39,407 nucleotides of DNA, taken from positions 1 through 39,407 of the forward strand of contig JAGOSY010000039.1 of the NCBI GenBank assembly GCA_018062085.1. The letters run 5' to 3'. The stretch comes from a bacterium. Its GTDB lineage: Bacteria > Cyanobacteriota > Vampirovibrionia > Obscuribacterales > Obscuribacteraceae. Below the pieces are notes generated by a model. That model searched no databases, was not told the DNA's origin, and saw only the letters and a program-made list of their open reading frames with translations. The number at the start of each line of letters is the position of its first letter. Position 1 is the first letter of the stretch. This document shows, one piece after another, positions 24,784 to 33,975 of this stretch. The position numbers were made by a program, and so were the translations under genes.

Positions 24784-25260
24784 TCACGAGCGCTTTTGCA
24801 TGGCTCGAAGGGCCTGCTCAATATTTACCTCGCGTTCTTCAAACACTCTAAGAGTGGCCAGTATCCTCTCGACTTCGCTAGCAATATCTGGACCTGGCGC
24901 ATTTTTCAGTCGCACAGCTCCGCTCTCGTCCAAAAGCCAGCCATGAGTCTTCTTGATCAACTCCACTCGAAGGGGAAACAGCTGCGTTTTCAATATCGCC
25001 TGCGACCTCAGCTGCCGCCTTAACCTGAAAACATCCAGAGCCGACACGTAACTTGTGGAAGCTGTGGCATGTTGAAACACACCTCTGGTTGCCAGCGCTA
25101 TTGTTCGCACGTCTTGGCGGTTCAAGCTCTGCATCGATGGCAATCTCTCTTGCCAAACAGACCAAGGCAGAACGTGCCCCCTCAATACCTTTCTGCTTCT
25201 ATTTTGTTCAGCGATTCGTCTTGCTTTCACTGCTGCCATTGACGGCATAAATTGACTCAT
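24784..25260 (-). CDS. Small basic protein of unknown function in the mobilisation module
   Basis: 158 aa, rich in Arg, Lys and Gln, with helical stretches (VEREAIL-type pattern near the C-terminus: SEVERILATLRVFEEREVN) and no membrane segment. ATG at 25260; GGAG lies about 10 nt upstream. It begins 76 bp after the membrane-protein gene, on the same strand, and is the last gene of the mobilisation run. A DNA- or protein-binding accessory role is possible; I recognise no family. Confidence 0.5.
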   Translation of the reverse strand: MSQFMPSMAAVKARRIAEQNRSRKVLRGHVLPWSVWQERLPSMQSLNRQDVRTIALATRGVFQHATASTSYVSALDVFRLRRQLRSQAILKTQLFPLRVELIKKTHGWLLDESGAVRLKNAPGPDIASEVERILATLRVFEEREVNIEQALRAMQKRS

Positions 25261-25336
25261 TCCCGCGCAGCTCCACTTAAATTTTGAGTTCTCAATTTTG
25301 TTAGCGCACCCTAAATTTCAATCTGGCTCAACAGCT

Positions 25337-26392
25337 TCATTCCTCACCCCGCGAATTAATGCCTTGCCTGAACCTTATTCTAATTGAGTCGTTGGGGTCA
25401 ACTTGTGGCACCGGCACCGGCTGGCTAGCTTCTGGAGTTAGTGGGGCTTGTTCCATTGGTTGTGGTCTTTCCAAATGAAGATTTCGACGTTGTGGCCGAT
25501 AATATTGCGATGGATAATTGGACTGATTTACTTGCTGTTGAGACTGCCGAGACTCAGCACTATTGCTAGAGCTGTTAGCTCTATGCTCTTTTTCTTGTCT
25601 TGGTTGCTGCCACGGCAGAATGCTTTCTTCTGGCCTTGTATCTTCAAACTGAGTGTGGATTTTAGTTCGTGCCTCAAGCTCCTTTCGTTGAACGCTCTCT
25701 GCCTCAAGCATTATCGCCACAGCAGTCATCGCCAAAATCGCTAGCGCCCAGTTCGGTGGCCGCAAGGCTGCATACGTATTGTCTACTTTTGCTGGCAGCG
25801 GAATACCGACCGCTCGCTTTAACTCGTATGCCGTCTCTTTGATAATTTCATTGGCCTTGCTTCTAACTAGAGGCGAGTCCACGTGCCATCTTTGAGTAAT
25901 CTTGGTCCTACCGACTAGCTCAGATATCCCCGGTACGTTCTTGTCTGCAAACTGCTCATATATTGGCTTCTGTTCGCTTTCAGGCACTGCCTCAACGAGC
26001 AGTTCCAGCATCATGTGCCTTCTTGCTTCTGTTGGCGGCGACAGAAAACCACCGAGCATTTCACTGAACATCAAACTAAATACCAGCCTCCCTGCTTCTG
26101 GTTCATCATGCTTGAGAACCATAAAGAAGGGCCCAACATGCATCTCAACTAGCCTTGCTTTGGCTTCAGAATACGCCTCTTCCAACGCTAGACTGCCAAA
26201 GAACGGAGGCGGCTTGTCCTTCTTGCGATCCAGCAAGATATCGACTCCCCGGCAGGCATACCAGGCGCAAATCCCTAACGCCGCTCCAAAGCTCGCCGCT
26301 GTCACACCGTCATGGTTGTAGCCAGGCACGTACTTTAGCGCCACAAAGAAAATCATCAAAGCCAGCGGGATGCCTAAAAATGCAGCGACCAT
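25337..26392 (-). CDS. Membrane protein, possible partner of the coupling protein
   Basis: 351 aa. Membrane helices at about 2-22, 29-49 and 214-229; the stretch 50-210 is a soluble helical domain, and 240-351 is a Gln/Pro/Asn-rich tail ending in basic residues. ATG at 26392 with GAGG a few bases upstream. It begins 60 bp after the coupling-protein gene. VirD4-type proteins normally have two N-terminal membrane helices; the one here has none, so this protein may supply the missing anchor. That link is inference. No named family is recognised. Confidence 0.6.
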   Translation of the reverse strand: MVAAFLGIPLALMIFFVALKYVPGYNHDGVTAASFGAALGICAWYACRGVDILLDRKKDKPPPFFGSLALEEAYSEAKARLVEMHVGPFFMVLKHDEPEAGRLVFSLMFSEMLGGFLSPPTEARRHMMLELLVEAVPESEQKPIYEQFADKNVPGISELVGRTKITQRWHVDSPLVRSKANEIIKETAYELKRAVGIPLPAKVDNTYAALRPPNWALAILAMTAVAIMLEAESVQRKELEARTKIHTQFEDTRPEESILPWQQPRQEKEHRANSSSNSAESRQSQQQVNQSNYPSQYYRPQRRNLHLERPQPMEQAPLTPEASQPVPVPQVDPNDSIRIRFRQGINSRGEE

Positions 26393-26452
26393 ACAACCTC
26401 ACTTTTGATTCACCTTTTGTTCTGCCTCTTCGACTCTCGTTCTCAGCTTGTT

Positions 26453-28954
26453 CTAATCGGGTTCTTCAGGGTCGTCCTCAATTTCAATCTTCCTCTTTCG
26501 ACCACGCTTCTTTGCAATCGATCGGCCCCTGCCATAAGATTCTTCAAGTTCCTCAGGCTCTCCCTGCGCCGCAGTAGAGCTGACAGGCGTCTCTACCACT
26601 GAATCACTTGCTATATCTACTGACTTGGGCTCACCTTCTATAACAGCTTCAAGAGAACTAGCTACAACTGGCTCAATAAACTGAGCTAGCTCTGCCTGGC
26701 TTTTTACTGGCGTTAGCTCCTCGGCTGAAACCACCGATTCAACAATTGCTGGCTCTGGTTGCGGTTCTGCTTCTATCTGTTTTGGCGGCTCAGGCCTCTG
26801 CTTGCCTTTTTCAGGTGCTTTCACCTCCTTAGACTCCCAAGTACCAACCTCAGGTTCAGCTGGAGCCTTGGCTGTGCCCAGAATGGCCTCAAGCAGTCTT
26901 TTCTCTTCGTCATCTGGACCGTCTAGTTGAACTGCTTCTTGGTGGTCGACGACCAGAAGTTCTGGAACTAGCTCCACGGAAGAAGCTGAAGGCGAAGTAG
27001 AAGTAGATGACGCTGTGCTAGGCTGCTCCATTGCAGAGTGCCTCAACCAGTCCTCGTCGATTTTGCTAGTTTCCTTTTCGGCAGCAACCTCTTCAGCTAC
27101 AGAGACTGCAGCCTCCTCTTTTTGACTGCTGTCCTTCTTACTGTTTTCATTCTTACTGTTTTCCCTTTGGCCACCTGGCTTCTTCGCCCAATCTGGCTCT
27201 TTGCGAGCCTCAGCGCAGGCCTTCACTACTCGGTCATCAATCTCAATTTTAAGGCGCGGCAGCGGCGGCTCAGCAGTTTGTTCCTCATAGTCCCTCCAGG
27301 TGAACTTGTCCACCAATATTGGCGGCGTCACCGGCGTGAAAGCTATGTACTTTCCAGTATCAAGAGCCAAAAGTTCACTTGGATCGAGCAGCTCCCGGCC
27401 CCGCTCATGCTCAGTAATCTGGCCGCTGCTCGTCACTTTGCGCTCAACAATCGTCTGCCTGCCAAGCATCTCCGATATTTGCTTGGCCGTCTTCAAGTCT
27501 CTCGGGCGATAGAAAGCCTTAAAACCTGGCTGATTGAAAAGCAACTGCGCGTCATTGCGGCCATATGCCTCCTCCAGCTGGATGTAGTCCTGGACGCCAA
27601 TCATTGCCGGTATGCCCCGGTGCCTAATGATCGTCAAATTAGAAGCAATGGCATTAATTACCCCAAAGTTAGTGAACTCATCCAGGCTCAAAAACAGCGG
27701 ATGAGTGAACTCCTTTTCTTGCGCGAGATTTAGGAAGTAATTGAAGATCATGGCTGCCAGTGGCTTCATGTGCGGACGGTGAGCTGGTACTGCCAAATAG
27801 AAAGTGAAAAGTCGGTCTGGCAATGCTGCTAAATCAGGGTCGGTCTTCTCTGTCAGCGCCACTATTTTCGGATTAGTCCACAGGCTAAGCCTGGTCATCA
27901 GACCCGAAAACACTCCTCGCTTCACCCCCTCCTGGGCGGTATTGCTGAACCCTCTATACTGCTCCTTGGCCCAGGCCGAAGGGCTCTTTGCAATAATCGG
28001 CGTCAGATTGTCCGGTCCCTCATTCAAGAGTTCCCGCACAAAACCAAGATGCGAATTTATCGACTTAGCATGAGCAATCAGTACAGAAAGAAGCTGCCTC
28101 TCTGAATCTGGCCAGAAAGGATCTCCTCCTAAGTTTTTGCCCGTTGTATTGTCGATAATCAGCCGGGCCAGCGCTTGAGCATCATCAACCCCTCTAACGG
28201 TGTCAATTGGATTGATGCGATCTGATGACATGTCATCAGGGTTGAAATAGTAAATTCTGTGCCCAGCTTTTTGCCGGTAGCGCGAAGTTTTGAGAAACAA
28301 ATCTGGCATCTCGCTGCCAGCAGTTGCTTCTGTCACTATCGCGCTGGCTCCCAGCCTCTCAATTAAATTAGGGATGAATAGCGCTGTAGTTTTACCGCAC
28401 CCAGTTGGCCCGCAGACAAGCGAATGCATGTTAGTAAATTCTGTCGGCAGTGTCATCATTGCCCCAAGCTCAATATTTGGCCCAATCACAAATCGCCTCG
28501 CATCTCTGCTATTGACTTGATTATTGGCTTCAACCAACCCGGCAGCTTCAATGTCTTTTGCCGTGGCGAATCTAGCCGAGCCGTATTTGCTTGCCGGCGG
28601 CCGAGTCTCTTTTAATTTCTTCAGCGACGCCGCTTTCTCAACCAACACTGAAGCTATATCTTTCCAGATTGCCGAGCACTTCTCTGTGCTGCCGTTGTTC
28701 TTCAGTTCGTTAACTTCGATATTTACTTCTACGCCGTTTTCTACTGGCTCCCAGTTGCAAATCACTCGGTAGTCATACGTCCAATTCGTCGTCCTGATGC
28801 GCTCTGTCTTTGTGGCCGATGCCGCCAGCTCGCATAGCTCATCATTCACTAGCTCAATTCTAAAATTGTGCCTTGCTAAAGCCGTCCTCAGCAGCTCAGC
28901 TACTCTCTCTAGCGGAGCCTCTACAAATTGCTTGCCACGTGCTTGTGTTGACAT
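26453..28954 (-). CDS. VirD4/TraG-like coupling protein (T4CP)
   Basis: 833 aa. The ATPase domain spans about 155-560: Walker A GPTGCGKTT at 182-190, the conserved region with FNPDD and RINPID near 238-251, and Walker B LFLSLDEF with Asp425-Glu426. Coupling proteins bring the relaxase-DNA complex to the conjugation pore and pump DNA. Residues 1-120 form a small alpha/beta domain (SRPBCC-like pattern) in place of the usual membrane helices. The C-terminal ~270 residues are low complexity, rich in Glu, Pro, Ala and Ser. ATG at 28954 with GAGG upstream. No pore genes (VirB series) are in the window, so the element may be mobilisable rather than self-transmissible. Confidence 0.85.
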   Translation of the reverse strand: MSTQARGKQFVEAPLERVAELLRTALARHNFRIELVNDELCELAASATKTERIRTTNWTYDYRVICNWEPVENGVEVNIEVNELKNNGSTEKCSAIWKDIASVLVEKAASLKKLKETRPPASKYGSARFATAKDIEAAGLVEANNQVNSRDARRFVIGPNIELGAMMTLPTEFTNMHSLVCGPTGCGKTTALFIPNLIERLGASAIVTEATAGSEMPDLFLKTSRYRQKAGHRIYYFNPDDMSSDRINPIDTVRGVDDAQALARLIIDNTTGKNLGGDPFWPDSERQLLSVLIAHAKSINSHLGFVRELLNEGPDNLTPIIAKSPSAWAKEQYRGFSNTAQEGVKRGVFSGLMTRLSLWTNPKIVALTEKTDPDLAALPDRLFTFYLAVPAHRPHMKPLAAMIFNYFLNLAQEKEFTHPLFLSLDEFTNFGVINAIASNLTIIRHRGIPAMIGVQDYIQLEEAYGRNDAQLLFNQPGFKAFYRPRDLKTAKQISEMLGRQTIVERKVTSSGQITEHERGRELLDPSELLALDTGKYIAFTPVTPPILVDKFTWRDYEEQTAEPPLPRLKIEIDDRVVKACAEARKEPDWAKKPGGQRENSKNENSKKDSSQKEEAAVSVAEEVAAEKETSKIDEDWLRHSAMEQPSTASSTSTSPSASSVELVPELLVVDHQEAVQLDGPDDEEKRLLEAILGTAKAPAEPEVGTWESKEVKAPEKGKQRPEPPKQIEAEPQPEPAIVESVVSAEELTPVKSQAELAQFIEPVVASSLEAVIEGEPKSVDIASDSVVETPVSSTAAQGEPEELEESYGRGRSIAKKRGRKRKIEIEDDPEEPD

Positions 28955-29066
28955 TCAGCCTCATATTCGCTTGGTTTTCGCTCAGTTTTTGATCGGACCT
29001 TAATTGAACCTTGATTGGTTGTTGATTGACTTTTTGTTGTTCCTTGTCTAATACAGTCGTTAATTT

Positions 29067-29702
29067 TTAGTCGCAACTTTGATACTGCTTAGGCTTTAAT
29101 AGCGCGCTAAGCGCTCCCTTCTGCCAAGCCACATAGTTTGAGGTGGCATAGATTCTTTCAGCGTAATGGCCGTATAGATTGGTGGCATCAACTATTGCCT
29201 CATCAAGAAACCGGCACTTTTGCGCCTCATTCAAGCCATTGAAGCTCCTCTGCTGCTCCCACCAGGACCTAGCGAAAGCTCGCTGGTCACTCACAGTAAG
29301 ATAATTGAAGCCTGTCCTATTCTTGGAAAAACTCAAAAGATAACTATCGTAGTCTCGATTTTTCAACCCTACAAATCTGTGCAACGCATAGGCGAATTGG
29401 CACACAGTCTCTGCCGACTCTTTTGTGTATGCCGACGAGAACTCACAATAGGGCGCAACTAAGTACTGCCCCAGCGGTCTCTTTGAGCCGTTGCCGCCTC
29501 TAATTCCAGTCACAGACTCATCAACGCCAACCTCTGCACGGCCAAAGTACGGCCGACAATTAGCCACATTTAGCAGCATCGCCAACTCTGCTTTTCTTCC
29601 ACACTCAACGTTATGAGCTGGCAGCCTACGAACTTTGCATTGAACGGCGGGGACAGTCAGAAGAGCCAGCGCTAAACCAAGCACAAAGAGCCGATTATTC
29701 AT
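29067..29702 (-). CDS. Secreted Cys-containing protein of unknown function
   Basis: 211 aa with a classical signal peptide (about residues 1-21: MNNRLF, then an LALALL core, then VPAVQ). The mature part has six or more Cys (KC, EC, NC, YC, VC, KC), which suggests disulfides outside the cytoplasm. A WWEQQRSF helix and NYVAW segment follow. GGAGG lies 10 nt upstream of the ATG at 29702. It sits between the relaxase and the coupling protein, which is unusual for an exported protein, so it may help conjugative contact, act as an entry-exclusion factor, or be a cell-wall enzyme. Family unknown. Confidence 0.6.
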   Translation of the reverse strand: MNNRLFVLGLALALLTVPAVQCKVRRLPAHNVECGRKAELAMLLNVANCRPYFGRAEVGVDESVTGIRGGNGSKRPLGQYLVAPYCEFSSAYTKESAETVCQFAYALHRFVGLKNRDYDSYLLSFSKNRTGFNYLTVSDQRAFARSWWEQQRSFNGLNEAQKCRFLDEAIVDATNLYGHYAERIYATSNYVAWQKGALSALLKPKQYQSCD

Positions 29703-29814
29703 GTTTTAAAAGCCTCCACACAAGAGCAATTTCTTCTACGAAATCAAAAGGTCTCCTGGGCTTCCTGCTTTTAGCTCAATGTCTTTTTGTCCCTTAGCTT
29801 CCTTGCCTTACGGA

Positions 29815-31575
29815 TCAACGACCTCGGGCATCACTATCATCATCCCCTCGATCCTGCTCTTTGTCATCTCGATTCTGGTCTTGCTGGATACTTTCCACCC
29901 GCCCGTGCGCGTCCATTGAATTTCTAGCCTCGGCATTGGCAGTAGCATCGCGCTGGCCAACATTCTTGTCTTTTGGCTGCCCTTCAAGCTGCTCGCCCTC
30001 AGAACGACCAAGTTCTTTTGCAGTTTCTTTGGCTACTTCTTGGGCCGATTTTTCACCTTCTTCTTTTGATTCCTTATTTTCTTTGTCGCCTTCTTTGCTC
30101 TTGCTCTCCTCTCGGCTATCACCTTCAAGACTGGCACGGCTTGGATCTTTGTGCTCCTTCTCATGCTCTTTGTCTTGTTTGTCTTGTTCTTTTGTTTCGC
30201 CTGCCTCTTGGCCGTCCGGTGTTTCCTTCTCGTCGCCTCGCTTGCGCTCTTTTGCCCTCTCCGCCGGTTTGCCATTCACGAGCTCATCAAAAGATTCCCA
30301 GCCCCGATCTCTCAACTGCTGAAAGTCATACTTGCGCACTTCTGCAATTTCACTATCAAACTCCTGGGCTCGCTCAGGGAACTTCTCTTTCAGAAGCTCC
30401 AGCCTCGCAATATTCTGGATGCTCGAATAGTGCACATGCTCCTCTGTTAGTCGCCCTCGGCTTACATACTTGTACTGTTGGCGGCTCATTTTCTGGTAGC
30501 GGCTATCTGAAATATTCAAGCTGCGCCTTAGCTCTTTATCAAGCAAGCGATGCTCTTCAATGTCGCGGGCAGCCTTGCTATCTTTGTCATAGCCTTCCTT
30601 GTCATAGCCTTTGTTGTATTTCTTGTCGTGCTTGTACTTAGCCTGCTTCTCGTAGAAATCCTCTCCGAACTTTTCCTTTGTCTTCCGCCAGGTGCCAAGC
30701 ATCCCATACTGCTCTTTTGGCAGGTAATTAGAGTGGTCCTCTTTCAGATACTCATCCAGCTTCTCTAGGTCTTCCGATGAACTAAAGCGGCTATATGTCT
30801 TGCCGTTAGCAACAATTTTCTCATCGGCTGGTAGCTTCTCTACCGCTTTCGCCTGGGACCACTCAATATAATTGCGCTTTTTATTAGTGACAGAATCAGC
30901 CCCAGAACCAGAATTAGAACTAGAATTAGAACTAGAATCAACGCGGTCGTCTGACTCTCTGGCTGGTTCTATTTCTTCGCGCTTGCGGTAAACATCACCA
31001 ACCAACTTCTGAAATTCAAGGTCGCCCTGGCGTTCATATGAATGGTCGCGGCTCAAAAGAACCCTATCCGTCTCCCTCTGAAGATATCTCTCCAGCTGGT
31101 GCTCCCTCTCAATATATCGATCACCAATATCTCTGATTCGATCCAGATCCCGCCTGTTGAACGATACTTCAACCCCGTTTTTGTCCAGCCCTAAAACCAC
31201 AACGTGAGCGTGATTATTCTCAGTGTTCTCATGCTTGACTGCATACCAGGTCAAATCTAGGCCCTTCTCACTGCCAAGCTTGTCCATGATCTCTCGCGTG
31301 TAATCTTTCAGGTCAACAGCGTTTAGGCCGGGGCTCAAAATCAACTTGTGAGCTACAAGTGGGCTGCGCTGATTGCTATCTTCCAGAACTTCCCTGAAGC
31401 CTCGTTTGACCTCGTCGCTTCCGATGTCCGTCCGCAAAGAAGCATCAAAGATAGGACGACCATCACCACCGCCCCTGTCTGGCCCAGCTCGGTGCCGGAT
31501 GTAGTCAACGTGCGCGGCCATCTTGCCTACGCCACGCTCACCACGAACAAACCTGGCCTTAACTACTGATCTCAT
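29815..31575 (-). CDS. MobA/VirD2-type relaxase
   Basis: 586 aa. The N-terminal ~180 residues carry the relaxase motifs: Tyr25 in HVDYIRHR as the nicking residue, a second motif around VAHKLILSPG, and the metal-binding set His115, His122 and His124 in HENTENNHAH. It would cut one strand at oriT and stay linked to its 5' end by Tyr25. Residues 200-420 contain charged helices, and 440-586 are a very charged tail of Glu, Lys, Asp and Gln. The start ATG at 31575 lies 17 bp inside the mobC-like gene, so translation is coupled. It is the second gene of the leftward mobilisation run. Confidence 0.85.
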   Translation of the reverse strand: MRSVVKARFVRGERGVGKMAAHVDYIRHRAGPDRGGGDGRPIFDASLRTDIGSDEVKRGFREVLEDSNQRSPLVAHKLILSPGLNAVDLKDYTREIMDKLGSEKGLDLTWYAVKHENTENNHAHVVVLGLDKNGVEVSFNRRDLDRIRDIGDRYIEREHQLERYLQRETDRVLLSRDHSYERQGDLEFQKLVGDVYRKREEIEPARESDDRVDSSSNSSSNSGSGADSVTNKKRNYIEWSQAKAVEKLPADEKIVANGKTYSRFSSSEDLEKLDEYLKEDHSNYLPKEQYGMLGTWRKTKEKFGEDFYEKQAKYKHDKKYNKGYDKEGYDKDSKAARDIEEHRLLDKELRRSLNISDSRYQKMSRQQYKYVSRGRLTEEHVHYSSIQNIARLELLKEKFPERAQEFDSEIAEVRKYDFQQLRDRGWESFDELVNGKPAERAKERKRGDEKETPDGQEAGETKEQDKQDKEHEKEHKDPSRASLEGDSREESKSKEGDKENKESKEEGEKSAQEVAKETAKELGRSEGEQLEGQPKDKNVGQRDATANAEARNSMDAHGRVESIQQDQNRDDKEQDRGDDDSDARGR

Positions 31576-31972
31576 CGGCTATCTGCCCGCGCAATTCTTC
31601 TGAATCGTCGTCCTTGTCCAGGGCGGTCTTTTTCAATCTTTGCACAGCCATCTTCCGCGCCGCTTGAAAATCCTTTGTCCGCTCTTTCGGGTGCGAGCGC
31701 TCAAACAAAACATTCCGCACTTCGCCGATTTCAAGATAGTTCTGAACCAACAAACCTGCCAGTCGGTTCACACCTCTTTTAAACTCAACCACTAGTTCCC
31801 GCTCGGTCTCATCCATAGCTTTGGTCTCTTTCTTGGTCATGTAGTCAAGCAAAGCCGCCCTGACAAAATCGGCAATTGATACTTTCTCCGCCTCAACCAG
31901 CTTCTTCAACCGCCTCTCATCCCTGGTGCTCAGTCTCGCCTGCACCTTAAAGGCCTCTCGCGTTTTCGGCAT
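31559..31972 (-). CDS. MobC-like accessory protein, ribbon-helix-helix
   Basis: 137 aa from ATG 31972, chosen because GGAGG precedes it closely; a start 4 codons earlier is less likely. Residues ~7-45 have the pattern of a ribbon-helix-helix DNA binder (FKVQARLSTRDERRLKKLV, then a helix ending FVRAALLDYM). Residues 60-100 hold the MobC-type segment RGVNRLAGLLVQNYLEIGEVRNVLF. MobC proteins open DNA at oriT for the relaxase and often repress the operon. The overlap with the relaxase gene and the repeat array just upstream support this role. Confidence 0.75.
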   Translation of the reverse strand: MPKTREAFKVQARLSTRDERRLKKLVEAEKVSIADFVRAALLDYMTKKETKAMDETERELVVEFKRGVNRLAGLLVQNYLEIGEVRNVLFERSHPKERTKDFQAARKMAVQRLKKTALDKDDDSEELRGQIADEISS

Positions 31973-32028
31973 GCTACCCTCCAAATATCGTGATTTCTGG
32001 CAATCTAAGAGTCTCCACTATTCCCAGC

Positions 32029-32567
32029 ATACGGCCAATACAGAATTCTTGACTCCTTTTTGCACCACGAATTTGCCACTTTCCAAATTACCGAACCTCC
32101 CAATGCCTAGTGTTCATAGGCCTTTTCGAATTCTTGACTCCTTTTTCACTTCTTCGTGCCACCACAACGAAGTTCGCTTTTCCCGAAGAAGAGAGTCACC
32201 TTTTTTGCGCCAATAATCAGGGCTAAGGTATTTTTTGACTCCTTTTTCCTACCGCCAAAATCAACAAAATAGCAGACCCCACTTTTACTGAAATCAACTA
32301 GCAGTTAGGACAAGCAACGGCCCAACTGCTACACTGGCAAGGCTTTCACGAACATCACGGCCAACAGGTCACCAAAAATTAGCATTTTCGCCCAATTGTG
32401 TATAAAATATTAAAGACAGTGCTTTTCTTGAATTTTTGACTCTCATACTTTCCGGCAATAACTACCAATTCAATAATTCTTGACTCGTTTTAGCACCACT
32501 TTTAGCTTTCACGTATCGCCTATATTCTGAATATATGGCCAATACCGAATTTTTGACTTTTACCTTT
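32029..32567. repeat. Six iterated GAATTYTTGACTC elements upstream of mobC
   Basis: Copies start at 32043 and 32128 (identical over 19 bp: GAATTCTTGACTCCTTTTT), about 32229, 32430, 32474 and 32548. The first and last copies share a longer flank (ATAYGGCCAATACNGAATT at 32029 and 32533). All point the same way. TTGACT also resembles a -35 box, but consensus -10 boxes are not seen. Iterated sites like this are typical of binding sites for a MobC-type or replication protein. Confidence 0.6.
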
Positions 32568-32711
32568 ATCCTGCCTTCCACTTTTCGTGACGGCGCTGCG
32601 CGGCCAAAATTTTTTGTTGCTCGTCAGTGCCACTTCCGCGCCGCCGCACAAAAGTGGGCCGAATTTAGAATGACATTAGCTACAAATGCCTTGCCCGAAC
32701 AGGCGGGCACT

Positions 32712-32743
32712 ACCCCTCTTGAGGGGTTAGGGGGCGAAGCCCC
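32712..32743. other. Tandem GC hairpins, candidate oriT part
   Basis: ACCCCTC/GAGGGGT (32712-32727) and GGGGC-GAA-GCCCC (32731-32743) are adjacent short hairpins upstream of the mobilisation genes. Relaxases of this kind recognise a hairpin near the nick. No known nic sequence is recognised, so this is a candidate only. The surrounding gap 31973-32876 has no supported gene. Confidence 0.35.
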
Positions 32744-32876
32744 AAGGTCCTAATTTGATATGTTTTTTTGGAATTTTCAATAGTCAATGTCACAAAATCC
32801 ATGTCACAGTCAGCAATTCGACTGCATGAATAAGCTCGACCACCCTTCGATTAGGCCACCTGAAACAGCTCGACAG

Positions 32877-33374
32877 CTACGGACTCAAGTCATCACTACT
32901 GTCCCGCTCTTTTTCAGCCAATTCCCTTACCCGTCTAGAAAGCTTGCTTTCCTTCGAGTCACTTTTGACTGACGGCAACTCTTGCTCTAGAGCCCTTTCT
33001 TTCTCATCGACCCATTTGTCGACTTGTTCTTTCAGCTCTGGAACCCGCTTGTCTACAATCGACCACAGTACTTTTGGGTCCGAGCCCCAGTACATGTGCA
33101 CCAAAATGTTTCTCAACCCTTTTATCTGCCGCCACGGCACCTCAGGATGCCTCTTCTCATAATCAAAATCCCTAGTGAGACTGGTCGCGGCTTCTCCAAT
33201 AATCCCAAGCTGGCGCTCACAATACCCACGGTAATACTTGTCCTCATCCCAGGCTTTCTCTCCCTCGCCGTAGCGCGGATGCCCCTGGATCTCTTCAAGC
33301 GCCTCTTGGATATCTAACAACCGGTCAAGCTCCCTTCGCTCTTGTGACCGCTTCGCTCCAGGCTCTTCGGTCAT
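32877..33374 (-). CDS. hepT: HepT-like toxin (RNase fold)
   Basis: 165 aa. It carries the HepT signature R-x4-H-x-Y as RNILVHMY (Arg88, His93, Tyr95) after a helix ending IIGEAATSL. HepT proteins cut RNA and are blocked by their nucleotidyltransferase partner, which adds AMP units to the Tyr. The last 35 residues are a charged tail not typical of short HepT proteins. The start overlaps the mntA stop by 4 bp (33371-33374), the usual coupled layout, with the antitoxin first. Confidence 0.8.
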   Translation of the reverse strand: MTEEPGAKRSQERRELDRLLDIQEALEEIQGHPRYGEGEKAWDEDKYYRGYCERQLGIIGEAATSLTRDFDYEKRHPEVPWRQIKGLRNILVHMYWGSDPKVLWSIVDKRVPELKEQVDKWVDEKERALEQELPSVKSDSKESKLSRRVRELAEKERDSSDDLSP

Positions 33375-33661
33375 AGGGCTACAGCTTCTGACAAAACAGT
33401 CTCTTTTATCCTCGGCCGCAGCATCGGCTCAGTCCCCAAATCGACCTTGCGCCCCAATAACATCTCCAGGCTGTGCTGCAATTCACATAGCGTCCCAAAA
33501 TCATAGCCACCGGGAAAATCAACCAAAAGATCTATGTCGCTCTTGGCGTGATAATCATCCCGAGCACATGAACCAAACACTCGCACATTCGTAGCTCCGT
33601 ACTCCTGGCACGTAGTTATTATCGCCTTCCGTTTTTCCACAATGAGATCAACTACGTCCAT
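33371..33661 (-). CDS. mntA: MntA-like nucleotidyltransferase antitoxin
   Basis: 96 aa with the minimal nucleotidyltransferase motif GSCARDDYHAKSDIDLLVD: Gly30-Ser31 and the metal-binding pair Asp42 and Asp44. MntA enzymes modify HepT with AMP and so neutralise it; a third catalytic residue is expected later but is not placed with confidence. ATG at 33661. It precedes and overlaps hepT by 4 bp. Such pairs stabilise plasmids and can also act in phage defence. Confidence 0.85.
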   Translation of the reverse strand: MDVVDLIVEKRKAIITTCQEYGATNVRVFGSCARDDYHAKSDIDLLVDFPGGYDFGTLCELQHSLEMLLGRKVDLGTEPMLRPRIKETVLSEAVAL

Positions 33662-33740
33662 GTGCTTAAGATTCCCTCTCCCCTCATTATCTCACCGATA
33701 ATTCCCCTGGCAACAACATGGTGTCTTTTCGGAAAGTTGA

Positions 33741-33772
33741 GTTCACAACCTGATGAAAGTCCTGTTCACAAC
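33741..33772 (-). promoter_or_regulatory. Direct repeat GTTCACAAC upstream of mntA
   Basis: GTTCACAAC at 33741-33749 and 33764-33772, 23 bp apart (about two helical turns), 80-110 bp upstream of the mntA start. Possible operator of the toxin-antitoxin pair. Confidence 0.3.
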
Positions 33773-33975
33773 TCATCTAAAGATCCCAAAACTAAGAAAC
33801 CAACAGCTACAAATATCGCGGCCCATGGCCTGGACCGTTGCCAAAAACAAAATCGACAGCTGTGGCTTTGGCAGTGGCCGTGGAACTGACTTTCGTGGTA
33901 TGCCTTGGGAATTCCATGGCTACTTGGAACCACAGAACTACCAGCATCACGGCTTGACTAACTTCGGGGCGCCAA

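Noticed and set aside
29861..30641. Rightward Ser/Leu/Cys-rich frames opposite the relaxase tail
   Set aside because: They mirror the charged Glu/Lys/Asp repeats of the relaxase and are expected from its base composition.
32535..32972. Two short rightward frames in the mobilisation control region
   Set aside because: They run through the repeat array and the GC hairpins, without ribosome sites or domains.
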